Source: Cyclina sinensis (taxonomy: Eukaryota > Mollusca > Bivalvia > Venerida > Veneridae). From it: a stretch of 64,000 nucleotides of DNA. Positions 35,301-45,800 of the stretch are shown here, one piece after another. The notes under the pieces are model-generated. The model saw nothing but the letters and a program-made list of their open reading frames with translations, ran no database searches and was not told the DNA's origin. The position numbers were made by a program, and so were the translations under genes. The stretch's first letter is position 1. Each line of letters starts with the position of its first letter. The DNA lies in the NCBI GenBank assembly GCA_012932295.1, contig JAAONU010000001.1, positions 37,727,449-37,791,448 of the forward strand. The letters run 5' to 3'.

Positions 35301-38300
35301 TAGCACTTTGAAAGGGAAAAAAAACAATTTATAATGTAATTATTTCACTTATTTTTTGTCAGTAAGTTATTTTTTAAGCATTGGTCATAAATATTACAAG
35401 AAATTTTTAATACAAGAAAAATTTCCTTTTTTTGTCATCTGGAGCACAGCCCCTTTAAAACATTGTCCTGATATTAGAATTAGCTAATTGTAGTGTAAAT
35501 AATAATTATTAAAATAGGTTATTTTACTTACCCATCCATCTTAATGGAAATACTGTTTCTGAGTTTATATATTTCTTTCAAGATTTTTATATCTTTCAAT
35601 GGCACTTGGCATAAGTAAGTAATATCTGACAGAAGGTCTGTCACAGCTGTCAATCCAAGCCCTTTTATTCTTACACTATATAAGATTTGAACATTTCTTC
35701 ATTTAATTAGGGTAGTTGTTTGTTATTTGAGTGATTGACTGCTACACTTGATTGAACAAACTGGGATCACTGAATGCTAGTTTGTTAAAAGGTGTTAATT
35801 ATCCTTTTTGAGTTAATTGTACATGTGTCAGCAAATTTCAGTATTGAAAAATATTTTTGTTTTTAAGTTGGAAATATTAGTTCTGAAAGACAGCATATTG
35901 ATTATAATATTGACAACAACAACGGCAATAATAATAATGATTATGATGATGAATTTATCAAAAATTTAATAATCTACACTTCAGCATTTTATTATGTTAT
36001 TTTATTAAAGAAGATGATTATTTTGCTTGACTGACAGTATAGCTGGAAAGTGTCATGCATCCTGCTGTATCCTGCTTAGTTGTATGGGATCAGAAAAGGA
36101 AAGCAGGCACTGAAGCAAGTTTAGAAAATGGGAAATAGTTCAGTTGAAAACTTGCCTACTTTTCTACAACTGTCCTGCTTAAGGAATGAGTATCTCCACA
36201 CCTCTCTGAAATAAACAGTTAAAGTGACAGCAGAGACCCTTTATGATTCTTACTTATGGGAGATTGTATTTAGTTGACTGTATTCACATCTAAAATTAAT
36301 TATATCTTTTACAGTCCTATGGTGCAGAAGATGACAGAAAATTAGGAATACCAGGGGAGGTAATAAGGTTGAACCTTGTCTATATAATACATATTAAACT
36401 TTCTTTTCTTAGAGAAAATTTGCTTGAAAATGTTTTAAGATAAAAAACTTGATTCCTTAATGTTTAGCTGCTGGATTTCAAAAGCATAAATGTTCTTGTT
36501 CAGTGGGTATTTTTTGAAAATATAACCAGATAGGTCTGTTGAGAAACCAGTTCCCAAGTAAACTTACAGATGATAACCAAATGTTTATGGTGGAATGTTT
36601 CTGTTACAGATGTTTAAAAAAATGCCTTCTTGTAAATGAGCAGTCTTAATTGCTTTTGCTGTTTGTGTAGTCTTGAAAAAAACACTTAAAAAGCAATCAT
36701 CATGCATTGCCAAGTCTGTAAAATTTTATTTACATTTGTAATAAGATGATAAAATAAGAATGTTCAAGAAAACTTCTGTTTTTTGGAACAGGACTTACCT
36801 AATGTATTGTCAGCCAGGAACTTTGTTGGTTGGTACAATGGGTTACCTGAGGACAGGAATGTAAGTTACCTTTAGATATGAATGAAAACAAGTTTGATGG
36901 CTTAAGGTATATTATGATTGAACTGTCTTTATTTATATAGACCTGCCATAGTATTACGCTAAGGCATTGAAAAGAAAATTCGAATTGCCATTTGTGATAA
37001 TAAAACCATTTTATCTGTAAAACATCATGGAAGGTGCAAAATTTAAGATAACTTTCTTTTTTACTATTTTAGGTGGCCATAGTATTAAGTAGATGAGCTG
37101 GCAATTTTATTATTATTGAAACTACTGAAATTATTGTTTTACAGTTCCAAGTTAACCTCGACACTGATACTGCGGTGGTGCTAGGGCATGGCAATGTTGC
37201 TCTTGATGTAGCCAGAATTCTTCTAACCCCTGTAGACATTCTTGCTGTAAGTGATATGTACTATATCAGTTTCTAAACATCATCATTGCAGGTTTTACAG
37301 CTGTAGATATAATACAAGCATTAAGTTTGCTTTCAGTTATAGATTTAATTTCTTTATGGAAGACCACCATGCTTAAAATTTTTATAATTTAAAGAAAGGG
37401 ATTAATACTAAATATTGAACATACTGGCACATATTTTCTTCTTTCCTTTTTTGAATCTTAAAAATCATCAAAGGTTTGGATGTTTAAATTGTCTGAATGC
37501 TTAACTATTTTGACCAGTTTTAGAGTTTGAAATTTCAAAATATCCATGAATCCATGATAATGGGCAAACATGTATTTATAACTCAGTGCTGAATCAGGTA
37601 TAAGTACCTTCATGGTTATGATTCAAATATTGGTGACCTGTATTTCACCGTAACCCCTCAGTGATTGAAAGCCATCAGATACCTTACTGATGGGACCTAC
37701 TATGTGTGAAAATTGGCTGTCAGCGTTCAGTTATAGAATTTCATGGTACAAACTTCCGGCATCTTTACTGGAAAACTGTTGAAGGATGGCTAAATTTTGT
37801 TTCATTTTAATAGCTTCGTGTTTCCCATTCAAAGATTTTCTTAGTGTTTATGCTGTTATTTGTTTTTTTTTTACTAAAGAAAACAGATATAACAGAGTAC
37901 AGTTTGGAACGGTTACGGAAAAGCCATATAAAGCGAGTGATACTGGCCGGAAGGAGAGGGCCTCTACAGGTTGCATTTACAATCAAAGAACTCCGAGAAT
38001 TGATCAAACTACAAGGAACCAAGCCTGTTCTACATGATGAAGATTATCAAGGACTAGCTGATATCGCAAAAGGTGATAAGTGCTTGAATTCAACAGTATC
38101 GAGAGTTGTCAGATTTTAAGACAAAAGCATTTTGAAGTGTTTGTAAGAGAAATGATTTATAAGATGTCAAGATTTATTTCATAAAAGAACTGAATATAAA
38201 ATAATGCAGGCAGTACTAGGTGAACAGTTGTCATATTGTCCTTATTTGTATTGTTTCTTTTTCGTAGTGTAATACATGTATTACTTGCTTATTTGTTTTG

Positions 38301-40468
38301 GCATGTGTTGTTAAATACATTAAAAAATGAGATTTATTATGTATGGTATAGCAGAAGTATTTAATCTAACATCTAATAACTTTGAAAATTTAATACCTCC
38401 AGTATGTGACAGTACAATTGATTCAAGATGTATTCTTCTGTATTGTGGTTTTTCAATATGTTGCAGATCTACCTCGACCAAGAAAGCGGCTGACAGAATT
38501 GTTGTACAAAACTGCTCTCTCTCCTACACCTACAGACCACAAACTTTGGGCCACTGCTACCAGAGAATGGGAGTTAAGGTTCAGACTCAGCCCCCTAGAG
38601 TTCCTTAGCAACAATTCAAGATTAACAGGAATCAAATTTGGGGTTAACAAACTGGAGGTATGGAAGTATTATGAGAGATATCATAGCATTATGAGTTGCA
38701 CTAATATATTAGCCACACCCTGAAAATATTATAGGATAGGAAGAGAAATGTTTAATACAGTATGTAAGTTGCACACATTTTTCCAATCACCTGTAATCTC
38801 CAAAAACGTAGATTTTATTTGGTGTGCACAAATGTGGACGAAAAGACTGACATTCAGACTTAGAATTATGACATCTTTAAAATGTCTTCCTGAGGAAATT
38901 CATAAAGTATATATTCGGTTTTCAGTGAAAAGATTAAAAAATAAAGTTTTTTATGTTTATATATCTGCAAAAAATTTTATATGGTTAGTTACCTAGCTAA
39001 CTACTTGTTTGCATATGTGTAAAAACAGTGACTGCATTTATGATTTACTTTGAAAGAAAAATGATAAAGTGATCTCTTGTGTTATTTAGGGAGAAGACTT
39101 AACCACACAGAGGGCAGTACTAATGGACCAGACAGAAGACATACCTTGTGGACTTGTTCTGAGAAGTATAGGCTACAGGAGTACACAAATTGATCCAGAT
39201 ATACCTTTCAATGAAAAACAAGGTGTCATTAAAAATAACAAAGGAAGGGTGGAAAATAAAAATGGTAGATTTTGTACTTAGCTATACGTTTTCTAAAATT
39301 TTGAAATAAAAGAATACATTAAGTTTTGAGGAATCTTTACATTTGTAGAAATGTTTGCATATATTCCATTCTCGGTATGTAACGATTTATGACTTCTTAG
39401 ATTTGATATTAGCAGCCTATTCTGATGATGTATAAAATTTAAAATTGGCAGAATCGTACATGCATTCTTTTGGATATAAGGAATATAATGTAACATTCAA
39501 ACTATTTTTGTTTGTTTACTCAAGACATTTTGAAAACTGCAAAGTCTTAAAAAGGAAGAATATTGTAGACCAAGGTATTGTTGACATCTATCACAATACA
39601 TGTATACTGTAAGACTTTTCTTTTACAGCTTAATTATATTTTTATGTACTTTTTCCTTCTTAACAGTTGACTCTTAACTTGTAGGTTTGTACTGCAGTGG
39701 CTGGGCAGGGCGTGGCCCTGTTGGAGTCATACTGGGAACAATGACTGATGGGTTTGAAGTGGGCAAAGTAATTCTGAAAGATCTGCAGGAAGGCAAACTA
39801 CAAGTTAAATCGGGTAGAGACGATGCCTTGCAGTTACTTCAAGGAAGAGGTATAGACTTTGTATGTTTCCACATTGATTTAGGTAAATGACATCCAGAAA
39901 ATGTTTTTGTTTTTAAAATACTAACAGCTTTACTTATCATATAATTTAAAATGGATTGCAGCTTTGAGCTAATAAGATACAGAGGATCTGTTTAATATAT
40001 ACTGCAAAAACGTTCTTTATTTTAATGGTTAAATATATGTACATTGTACCTTTGTTTGAGTAATATACATGTATTTTCATGCTTTTACCAATGACTTTAT
40101 TTTTGTCTTGCTAGATTTCTCTAACATGGTTTGTCATATTTTACTTTTTTTGTTAATTTTTGTCTTAACCACATCTTTTTGGTAATACAAAAAAAACCTT
40201 TTTGCAAGAAAAATGTGTCTGTTTAATATGAGTTACAGCAAGCCTTGAATATTATTAGAAAACTGACTATCAATGTGTAGAGAGCACAGAGGAAAGAAAT
40301 CACTTTAAAACTATATCTTTTAATCATTTGTTCACAGGGGTTTCAATTGTATCATTTAAAGACTGGGAGAGGATTGATGGTGTTGAAATACAAGAAGGGG
40401 AGAGAATCGGAAAACCCAGAAAGAAAATTGTCGACCCTGAGAGATTACTCAAGATTGCGAAAAAATAA
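16294..40468 (+). CDS. FDXR: NADPH:adrenodoxin (ferredoxin) oxidoreductase, mitochondrial, 11 coding exons, 478 aa
   Basis: This FAD enzyme passes electrons from NADPH to mitochondrial ferredoxin for Fe-S cluster biogenesis and mitochondrial P450s. Coding exons: 16294-16440, 21042-21137, 21594-21716, 36315-36359, 36792-36860, 37145-37246, 37880-38072, 38467-38657, 39090-39264, 39685-39849, 40338-40468. They total 1437 nt with every phase joining. The first exon begins at the acceptor at 16284, so an upstream exon exists. The first ATG is at 16294 and the basic N-terminus [20 protein letters not shown] suits a mitochondrial presequence. Motifs: FAD-binding GSGPAG (35-40), [24 protein letters not shown]-binding [14 protein letters not shown] (174-187), [18 protein letters not shown] (218-235), [11 protein letters not shown], ending in [16 protein letters not shown] and [10 protein letters not shown]. 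Vertebrate homologues are about 490 aa. The long introns after exons 1 and 3 carry the large arrays described separately. Very secure. Confidence 0.96.
17118..19868 (+). repeat. About 150-bp tandem array, rich in TCAAGGTCA palindromes, with hairpin-type ends (FDXR intron 1)
   Basis: About 16 units of 150-158 bp run head to tail. Successive AAGGTCA marks fall at about 17330, 17482, 17634, 17786, 17944, 18094, 18245, 18396, 18549 and 18699. A unit contains CATACTTGGACAAAACAACA, TTGACCTTGACCTTTAAATG and TCAAGGTCAAATTATTGAAT. The array is bracketed by TTAGCTCGAC at 17118 and GTCGAGCG at 19831, followed by GGCTCTTGTTTA. These look like element termini. No protein is encoded. Units are diverged (substitutions and small indels), so the array is not very young. 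Confidence 0.85.
20015..20830 (+). repeat. Dispersed element headed by a TACCCC...GGGGTATA hairpin (FDXR intron 1)
   Basis: The head TACCCCTACAAACAAAGTTT plus AGGGGGGTATA folds on itself. The body holds about five diverged 120-170-bp units marked by TTTCCAGATGATAACTC, GTCATTGGATTG and CAGACCACTAAATTTTTACA. A related head occurs at 43455, in a SUN intron. Non-coding. Confidence 0.75.
21885..22052 (+). repeat. Outlying copies (about 1.5) of the 115-bp satellite
   Basis: Two diverged partial units with CCAAGATGTCTTG, TTCCCAAGCACAGACTAGTG and CATGTACCAAGAAAAAGG match the main array at 25.4-34.9 kb. They end abruptly where TTTTTAGCTCCACTTTT begins at about 22050, as if the array was split by an insertion. 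Confidence 0.75.
23110..23580. repeat. Low-complexity C-run / T-run / CA microsatellite tract
   Basis: Alternating poly-C blocks (up to about 16), poly-T blocks (about 35 at 23342-23375) and (CA)n at 23436-23471, in four imperfect copies of a unit containing AATACATAGGTACTTGA. The minus strand is G-rich enough to form quadruplexes. Open frames here are compositional artefacts. Lengths may be inaccurate in any assembly. Confidence 0.85.
24150..24428 (+). pseudogene. Tc1/mariner transposase C-terminal remnant
   Basis: The reading frame gives [18 protein letters not shown] and [19 protein letters not shown], the second catalytic Asp and the DDE/DDD third-acid region of IS630-Tc1-mariner transposases (D in QDNA, E in NPIEHVWD). 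The N-terminal DNA-binding half and the first catalytic Asp are absent, and the frame ends early after IRRMP. Sequence beyond 24428 still resembles the family tail in another frame. Inactive fragment inside FDXR intron 3. Confidence 0.9.
24793..24956 (+). repeat. Outlying diverged copy of the 115-bp satellite
   Basis: AACACATAGCATGTACCAAG, ATCTAAGATGTCTTGCAG and GACACACTAATGCTAGCTG mark about 1.4 units, more diverged than the main array. It sits between two TTAGCTCCAC-headed insertions. Confidence 0.75.
24957..25440 (+). repeat. TTAGCTCCAC-headed element (compact copy)
   Basis: The head TTAGCTCCACTTTTCGAAG followed by AAAAAATGTGGAGCTA forms a stem. The body GGTTAACCTTTTTGTTAAGG, CTCAAGGGCAGATAACC and AACTTGGAATACTTGATCAC ends in a G-rich tract at 25375-25443. 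It gives the uninterrupted order used to read the split copy at 22050. Confidence 0.7.
25445..34865 (+). repeat. Main 115-bp satellite array, about 82 copies, in FDXR intron 3
   Basis: A 115-bp unit repeats head to tail for about 9.4 kb. Constant marks per unit are CAGATAATCCAAGATGTC, GTAGGTAT, CACCTGGTCCCAAGCACAG, ACTAGTGCTAGTTGCATAC, AAACCAGCACATAGCATGTA and CCAAGAAAAAGGTTACAC. Units differ by a few percent to about 15 percent. Higher-order blocks are visible (near-identical stretches offset by about 1031, 574 and 1534 bp). Because 115 is not divisible by 3 and stops are sparse, many frames stay open for 60-139 codons on both strands. These are not genes. The array lies wholly within the intron between FDXR exons 21594-21716 and 36315-36359. 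Confidence 0.95.
35013..35463. mobile_element. MITE-like element with about 27-bp terminal inverted repeats
   Basis: The left end ATGTTTTAAAGAGGCTGTAC is mirrored by GCACAGCCCCTTTAAAACAT at the right end, and the match extends inward through CTCCAGAT/ATCTGGAG and A/T runs. The interior, read on the minus strand, has a tRNA-like B box (GAGTTCAAATC, about 35170-35190). The short non-coding body of about 450 bp and the inverted ends fit a MITE. It lies in FDXR intron 3, just beyond the satellite. Confidence 0.75.
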
Positions 40469-42415
40469 CTTTTGAATGTTATTATGACATAAGTCAAAAG
40501 TGCCTGTTCTTGTTGATGTAGTTAAAGCTGGCAAATGTTGAATTTACTAAAATACAGATTGCCTTTCATTGGTTGTATTTTAATATATTATAATAGTATG
40601 TGAGATAGAAATTTGAAATACTTAAAAAAGGATTTATCTAGATCTTGATGGTGAAAATTAACAGCTAATAAGTCTAAAGTCCTGCTTTATTGTTGTTTCA
40701 GACAGTACTTTAAGCTATTGAGGATTTGTACAACATCTCTAACTATATCAGAATTATGGTTGATCCATGGCTGATCTGAGCATATATAATGTCATGAATT
40801 CTATTGACTTAACTTGAAAATTTTGTTAAAATATAGTAAGGCAAAATACAATGGTCCCTTAAATGCACTTAGTCTGTTCAGTGAATGCCTATAATGTAAT
40901 AAAACATGTATTTTTCCTCTGTTCAGACTCTGGGTGATCTTTATAGTTACTGTAAGGTGATGAAATATCCACTTTTTAAAACCTGAACTTTGCAACAAAG
41001 TATAATATCCAAATGAAATAGGCACTTATTTTGCTTCTTCAAAACTTGTAGCTTAATGCATCTATCAGTCAGAAAGGGGGTGGTGGGCATACTTTGGACT
41101 TTTGAAAGAAAACCATTCCCGACAGGTAGGAATTTGACAGAATGGTCATTTGATATCTAAAGCATCTTTCACTGTGGGGACTTTTGACCAATTGCTGTTG
41201 CTCTAGTGTCGGGGTTTAGATTTCCCTTGGTCAGCTCATTTCCCCCTCCTTGGAACAAAACATTGATTGGTGCAAAATCTGCATAGGTCATTGTTTTTTT
41301 TATACTGATTATTATTGTACATTCTGTCATTCTTTTTAGACTGAAAATGCAGTTTTATTATTTCTGCATCATGTTTAGGCATCCTTAAGAACGACTAAAC
41401 TTAAGTCTCTCAAAGTTTGCAAGGTGATTAGTCATGATAAGTTGATGAACTCTATTGATTTTGGGCACAACAGGTCAAAGGTTAAACTAACAAGTGCCTG
41501 GTTTTTTAAAATGGTTTAAAATCAAATACTTGAGAATAGCTGAACCAGCCTCCTTTATTTTACAGGTTAGTAGGGCATAATAAGTGGATGGATGATTTTG
41601 GGCTCACTAGATCAAAGGTCAAACTCAAAGGGGCCTGCACTTTGAAATTAGTTTCTGATCATTACCTAGTAACAGTTAAACTGAGGAGTTTCAAAGCTCA
41701 CAGGATGGTGGATGAAACAGATGACCCTATTGGTTTTGGGCTACTAGGCCAAAGGTCAAACTCAGTGGCCAGCATTTTGAAAATGGATTTGACCAACTAC
41801 TCAAGAAGTGACCTCAGGACTCGGGCCTCGAGCTTAGTTTTCTGTGATAAATTAAGGAGATTGTCACCTATTGTTTCTGGATTTACTTTGTTAAACTTTA
41901 TTCATGAAATAGCATAGCATCTTGAAGGTTGGGGGAAGGGGGGATCTGTGTTTCTAAACTGCAGGTTTGTGTTATCTAAAATGATCTATAATATTTGAAA
42001 ATTTGGTCTGTTTCAATTTTATCATTTACTTTTCAGTGTAATTTTATCAACGCTTTTGTCAGTGGTTCAAAAATACTTAAAATTTATTATTTAAGATAAA
42101 CAAAATTTCTGTTTTTGGAGCAGAAGGGTATTAAAATTAGCATTAAAATAAAAATAAATGGTCGGATTTCGAGAAAGTTTCTTAATACATATTTTATATG
42201 GTAATCTGCTGTAAAGATTGGCGTGGTAGCATTAAGCATTATTATATCTTTTTACTGGTACTTTATTTGTGTACAAAAAATTAAAGATGTAAAATGAAGA
42301 CTACTGTATTGATTTTTGTGACATAATTTTTTTTTTTTTTTTTTGAATTCTGTTGTCACTCAGATGTAGCTTTGTTGTAAATAAATGTGCAATAAATTAA
42401 TGAATATGAGTGTTT
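40469..42415 (+). other. FDXR: Probable FDXR 3' UTR with paired poly(A) signals
   Basis: After the TAA at 40466-40468 no plus-strand exon is seen. Two AATAAA hexamers at 42380-42385 and 42391-42396 are followed by a GT/T-rich stretch (GTGTTTTTCTCTTT), a good fit to a cleavage site near 42410. Earlier ATTAAA/AATAAA-like sites could also be used, so the length is uncertain. Confidence 0.45.
41425..41850 (+). repeat. Three diverged copies of an about 140-bp unit
   Basis: Units are marked by GATTTTGGGCACAACAGGTC, GATTTTGGGCTCACTAGATC and GGTTTTGGGCTACTAGGCC, each followed by AAAGGT(T/C)AAACT and a TTTGAAA-type stretch. They lie in the likely FDXR 3' UTR. The open frame at 41588-41917 comes from these repeats and has no domain. 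Confidence 0.6.
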
Positions 42416-42699
42416 TTCTCTTTATGATTACAACAATCAGAATTCAAAATATTAATGCTAAGAACTTGTGTAAGCAAAAAATAATAATTTTTAAGTGATG
42501 ATTTGATAACAGAAAAAAATCTCATTGTGATTCAGGAAGTAATCAGTATTAATTTGTTCATGGGCATGTTTAATTGATTTGAAGTTTATGAGTAAGGGAA
42601 TTATTTCATAAAGATAACCATCTCCATTGTGATTTTGTTTTGATGTTTGACATTTCAACACGTGGTCGTATTGATAAGCGAAATTAACAGAGCGTGCGA

Positions 42700-42867
42700 G
42701 CGATATGAATAACAACCAATGAAATTGCAGCATTGTCAATTTCCTTTTGACAGCAGCCTGTTAAAGTTCAAAGCAGCTGATGTTTACAGGAATAAAATTA
42801 GCCAATTCTTTTTCCACGGTTGTGTATTCATCTTTATTTGTATTGAATGGGCTAGAAACCGCACCGT
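42700..42867 (+). promoter_or_regulatory. Probable promoter / 5' UTR of the SUN gene
   Basis: CCAAT boxes occur at 42716 (AACAACCAATG) and about 42802 (AGCCAATTC). The region is short and unique between the FDXR poly(A) signals and the SUN ATG at 42868. An in-frame TAG at 42853-42855 precedes the ATG, supporting that start. No clear TATA box is seen. The exact transcription start is not determinable. Confidence 0.4.
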
Positions 42868-45800
42868 ATGATGCATCGGAAACTATCGAGAGGAAGGAGG
42901 AAAAAGGCCATTAATGAATCAACGAATGTACAGAAAGAGTAAGTGCAAGCTTCCGTGTAATCTTGATCAGATTCAGACGCTGAGGATAAATTTGATGACA
43001 AGTAGGAAATTTGTCGATTCTCTAAAGGCAAACAACCCTTTTAGTGAAATCTAAAGTTTTAGCTCAAATGTTCTATTTACTTTTTATGTGTCTATCGTTC
43101 TAAATACTCCGTCTCCGTGTAAAGATCAAGACTATGCAAACCCATTCGTACCAAGTCATCTCGTATCTGCTAGCTCGTGAACTTGAAAAAAAATTTTTCG
43201 TAGCAGAAATTCATTTTCCAGTTATAGTGTCTGTGTCAGATAAATCGATGTCAAAGGAAATTTAATTTATAAAAACTCAGTTTGTTGCAATCTATTGTTG
43301 GTACTATTATTGTAAAAACTGAACTTATAAATGAAGAATTATTCTCACTATTCATTTTGCCATCGACCATTAAAAAATAGCACAGTATTCAACTTTTTGT
43401 GTACAGTTATTTGGACTAGCCTCAGATGTTGAACTGATTTTACAGGCTGATATTTATACCCCCACAAATGAAGTTTGCAGGGGGGTATACTTGAATCACC
43501 CTCTTGGTCAGTTGGTCTGTTATGTTTGACATCTTTTTCCTGTGACACAAACTCCTTCTCAGATTGAAATGAAACTTGGCAAGAATGGTCACTAGGCAAT
43601 GTAGATAGGCAAGAAATATTTTTGATGCATATCCATGCAGGCATTGCAGAGATATTGCCCCATGAACATTTACTTTTGTCACATTTGACAATTTTACCTT
43701 GCATCATTAACAGCTCCTTCAGTTTTCAACTGATTGAAATTAAATTTTAGGACTGGTCACTACCAATGTAGATTTGAAAGACATATTAAATGTGTATCCA
43801 TTCATGCATTGCAGAGTTGTTGTACCTTGTGTCTTAAACTCCTCCTTCAGTTTTCAACCAATTGAAATGAAACTTGGCAGAAATGGTCACCAGGCAATGT
43901 AGATGTGCATGACAGTTTTTTGATGCATACCAATCCAGACACAATTATTGCCCTTGAACTTAGACTTTTTCTCATATTTGACATACATGTACCTTGTTGC
44001 ACAAACTCCTCCATTAGTTTTCAACAGATTAATCAATTACATGTGTTATCATTAAAGCTTCTAGTATAGTAACTCCAGATTTGCTTCTGCTGTTGCCCAG
44101 TCAATGCATAGATGTGGGGGTATTTGTTATCTTCAATGACTGTTCTACTTGATGTTTGTTGAAATTGAACTTAAGAAGAATATGTCTGCTATTTCAACTC
44201 AGAAAGGCTCAGAAAGAATCTACCTGTCTGTGAAATATTTGGGGTATTTTTTAGCACATAGAGAAACTATGAATTAAAGTCCAGTTGAATAAAAAATTGT
44301 TGATGATTCAATTTTGTGTCGCCTGCTACAAAGTAGCTGTGACATATAGGGATCACTTCTCCATCGTCTGTTTGTCTGTCTGTCCATCACAAAACTTTTC
44401 CAGACTACTCCTCAAAAACTACTTATGCAATTTCATCCAAACTTTACAGGAATGATCAGTACCAAGTCTAGTTGTGCATATCATCGGCATTGTCCAGTTC
44501 AATGATTTTTGTCAGAGTTATGGCCCTTTAATAATTTTTATTTTTAAAGATTGTCCGGACTACTTCTCTTATACTACAAATGCAATTTGATTGAAATTAC
44601 AGGATTGATCAGTACCTCAAGTACTTGCACATATTTAACAGGTTTTTTCAGTTGAATGATTTTTGGTTGAGTTATGACCCTTGAATATAAAAGGCGTTTT
44701 GGCCAACAAACTGTCCAATCACCCAATACAACTGCTTGACATTTATTCAAATTATTAATACTAAAATTCAAACATAATAATGACAATAAGTTAAAAGTTA
44801 CATTTTCATTCAGATGTATATTTAGTTTTCTTTTATGAATTTATTTGTTACAGTTATACATAGGAGAGCTTTTTCTCGTATATTCCCATTTTATGATTGC
44901 AGGTACAAGTACCATGATAAGGAACATTAGAAATATAGATTTTTTTTGTAATGATAGTGCTAATTGTTTAATTAATCATGTAAATTCAATATCTAAATAA
45001 ATATTGACTGTCAACATGTTTTTGTTTTTTTTAATTGATTGTAGTAGGTTGAAGAATAGTGTAATACCATACAGATGAAATCCCTTGGCAGACAGTATTT
45101 ACAAAAGTTACAGTGTCATGGCCAAATGGAAGGAAGGTAAGATGAGATGCCTGTCATATAGCTTTGAACGGGTTCTAAAGAGATTTCCACAGGGATGAGA
45201 TCAGTATAGGAAAGCTGATTTTGAGATGAATGTTCCTTCTCATCTTCTAGTCAGTAGGCAGCAAGCACTGTCAAAAGTAAAAAGACAGGTATCTCTGACT
45301 CAGTGATGAAATAGTAAAACAGAATCTATGATGTGTGCAGTTATACCTTTTATTACCTTTTTCAGAAAGACACAGATAGTGGAGGAGACATTATATGTGA
45401 TACAGAGGACACCCGACAAGTCTCCTGAACATTATCTGCAAGATGAAAGATGGGATATGTAAGGCTTTACTTGTTTTATTTTTCTTAACAAGTAGGTTGT
45501 ATAATGGTGACTGAATATTATAACATCACAGATTAAGAATTTTTCTTCCAGGATATTAAATATCTAATGACCAAATCATTTCAATGTTAACCATTCACAA
45601 GAGAGTTAGTTTTCATTCTTAATGTACAGTCATTTGCTGTTAGGCTCTTTGCGAAAGTCCACTGTCCTTGACTTCAAGTCAAGTATTTGTGCAAAGCTTA
45701 ATATTTTGTAACTACATTAATATTGTGAATTAAGTTGTGAATCAATCTTTTTTGGGTTTTTTTGGGGCCATTTATTCAGTAATATTCCCAGTTAAAAAAG

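Noticed and set aside
41588..41917. 109-residue open frame downstream of FDXR
   Set aside because: It lies in a diverged tandem repeat, with no recognisable domain.
45119..45138. ATGGCCAAATGGAAGGAAG before GTAAGA as an alternative first SUN exon
   Set aside because: Joining to the exon at 45366 gives a stop in a few codons. It could only be untranslated.
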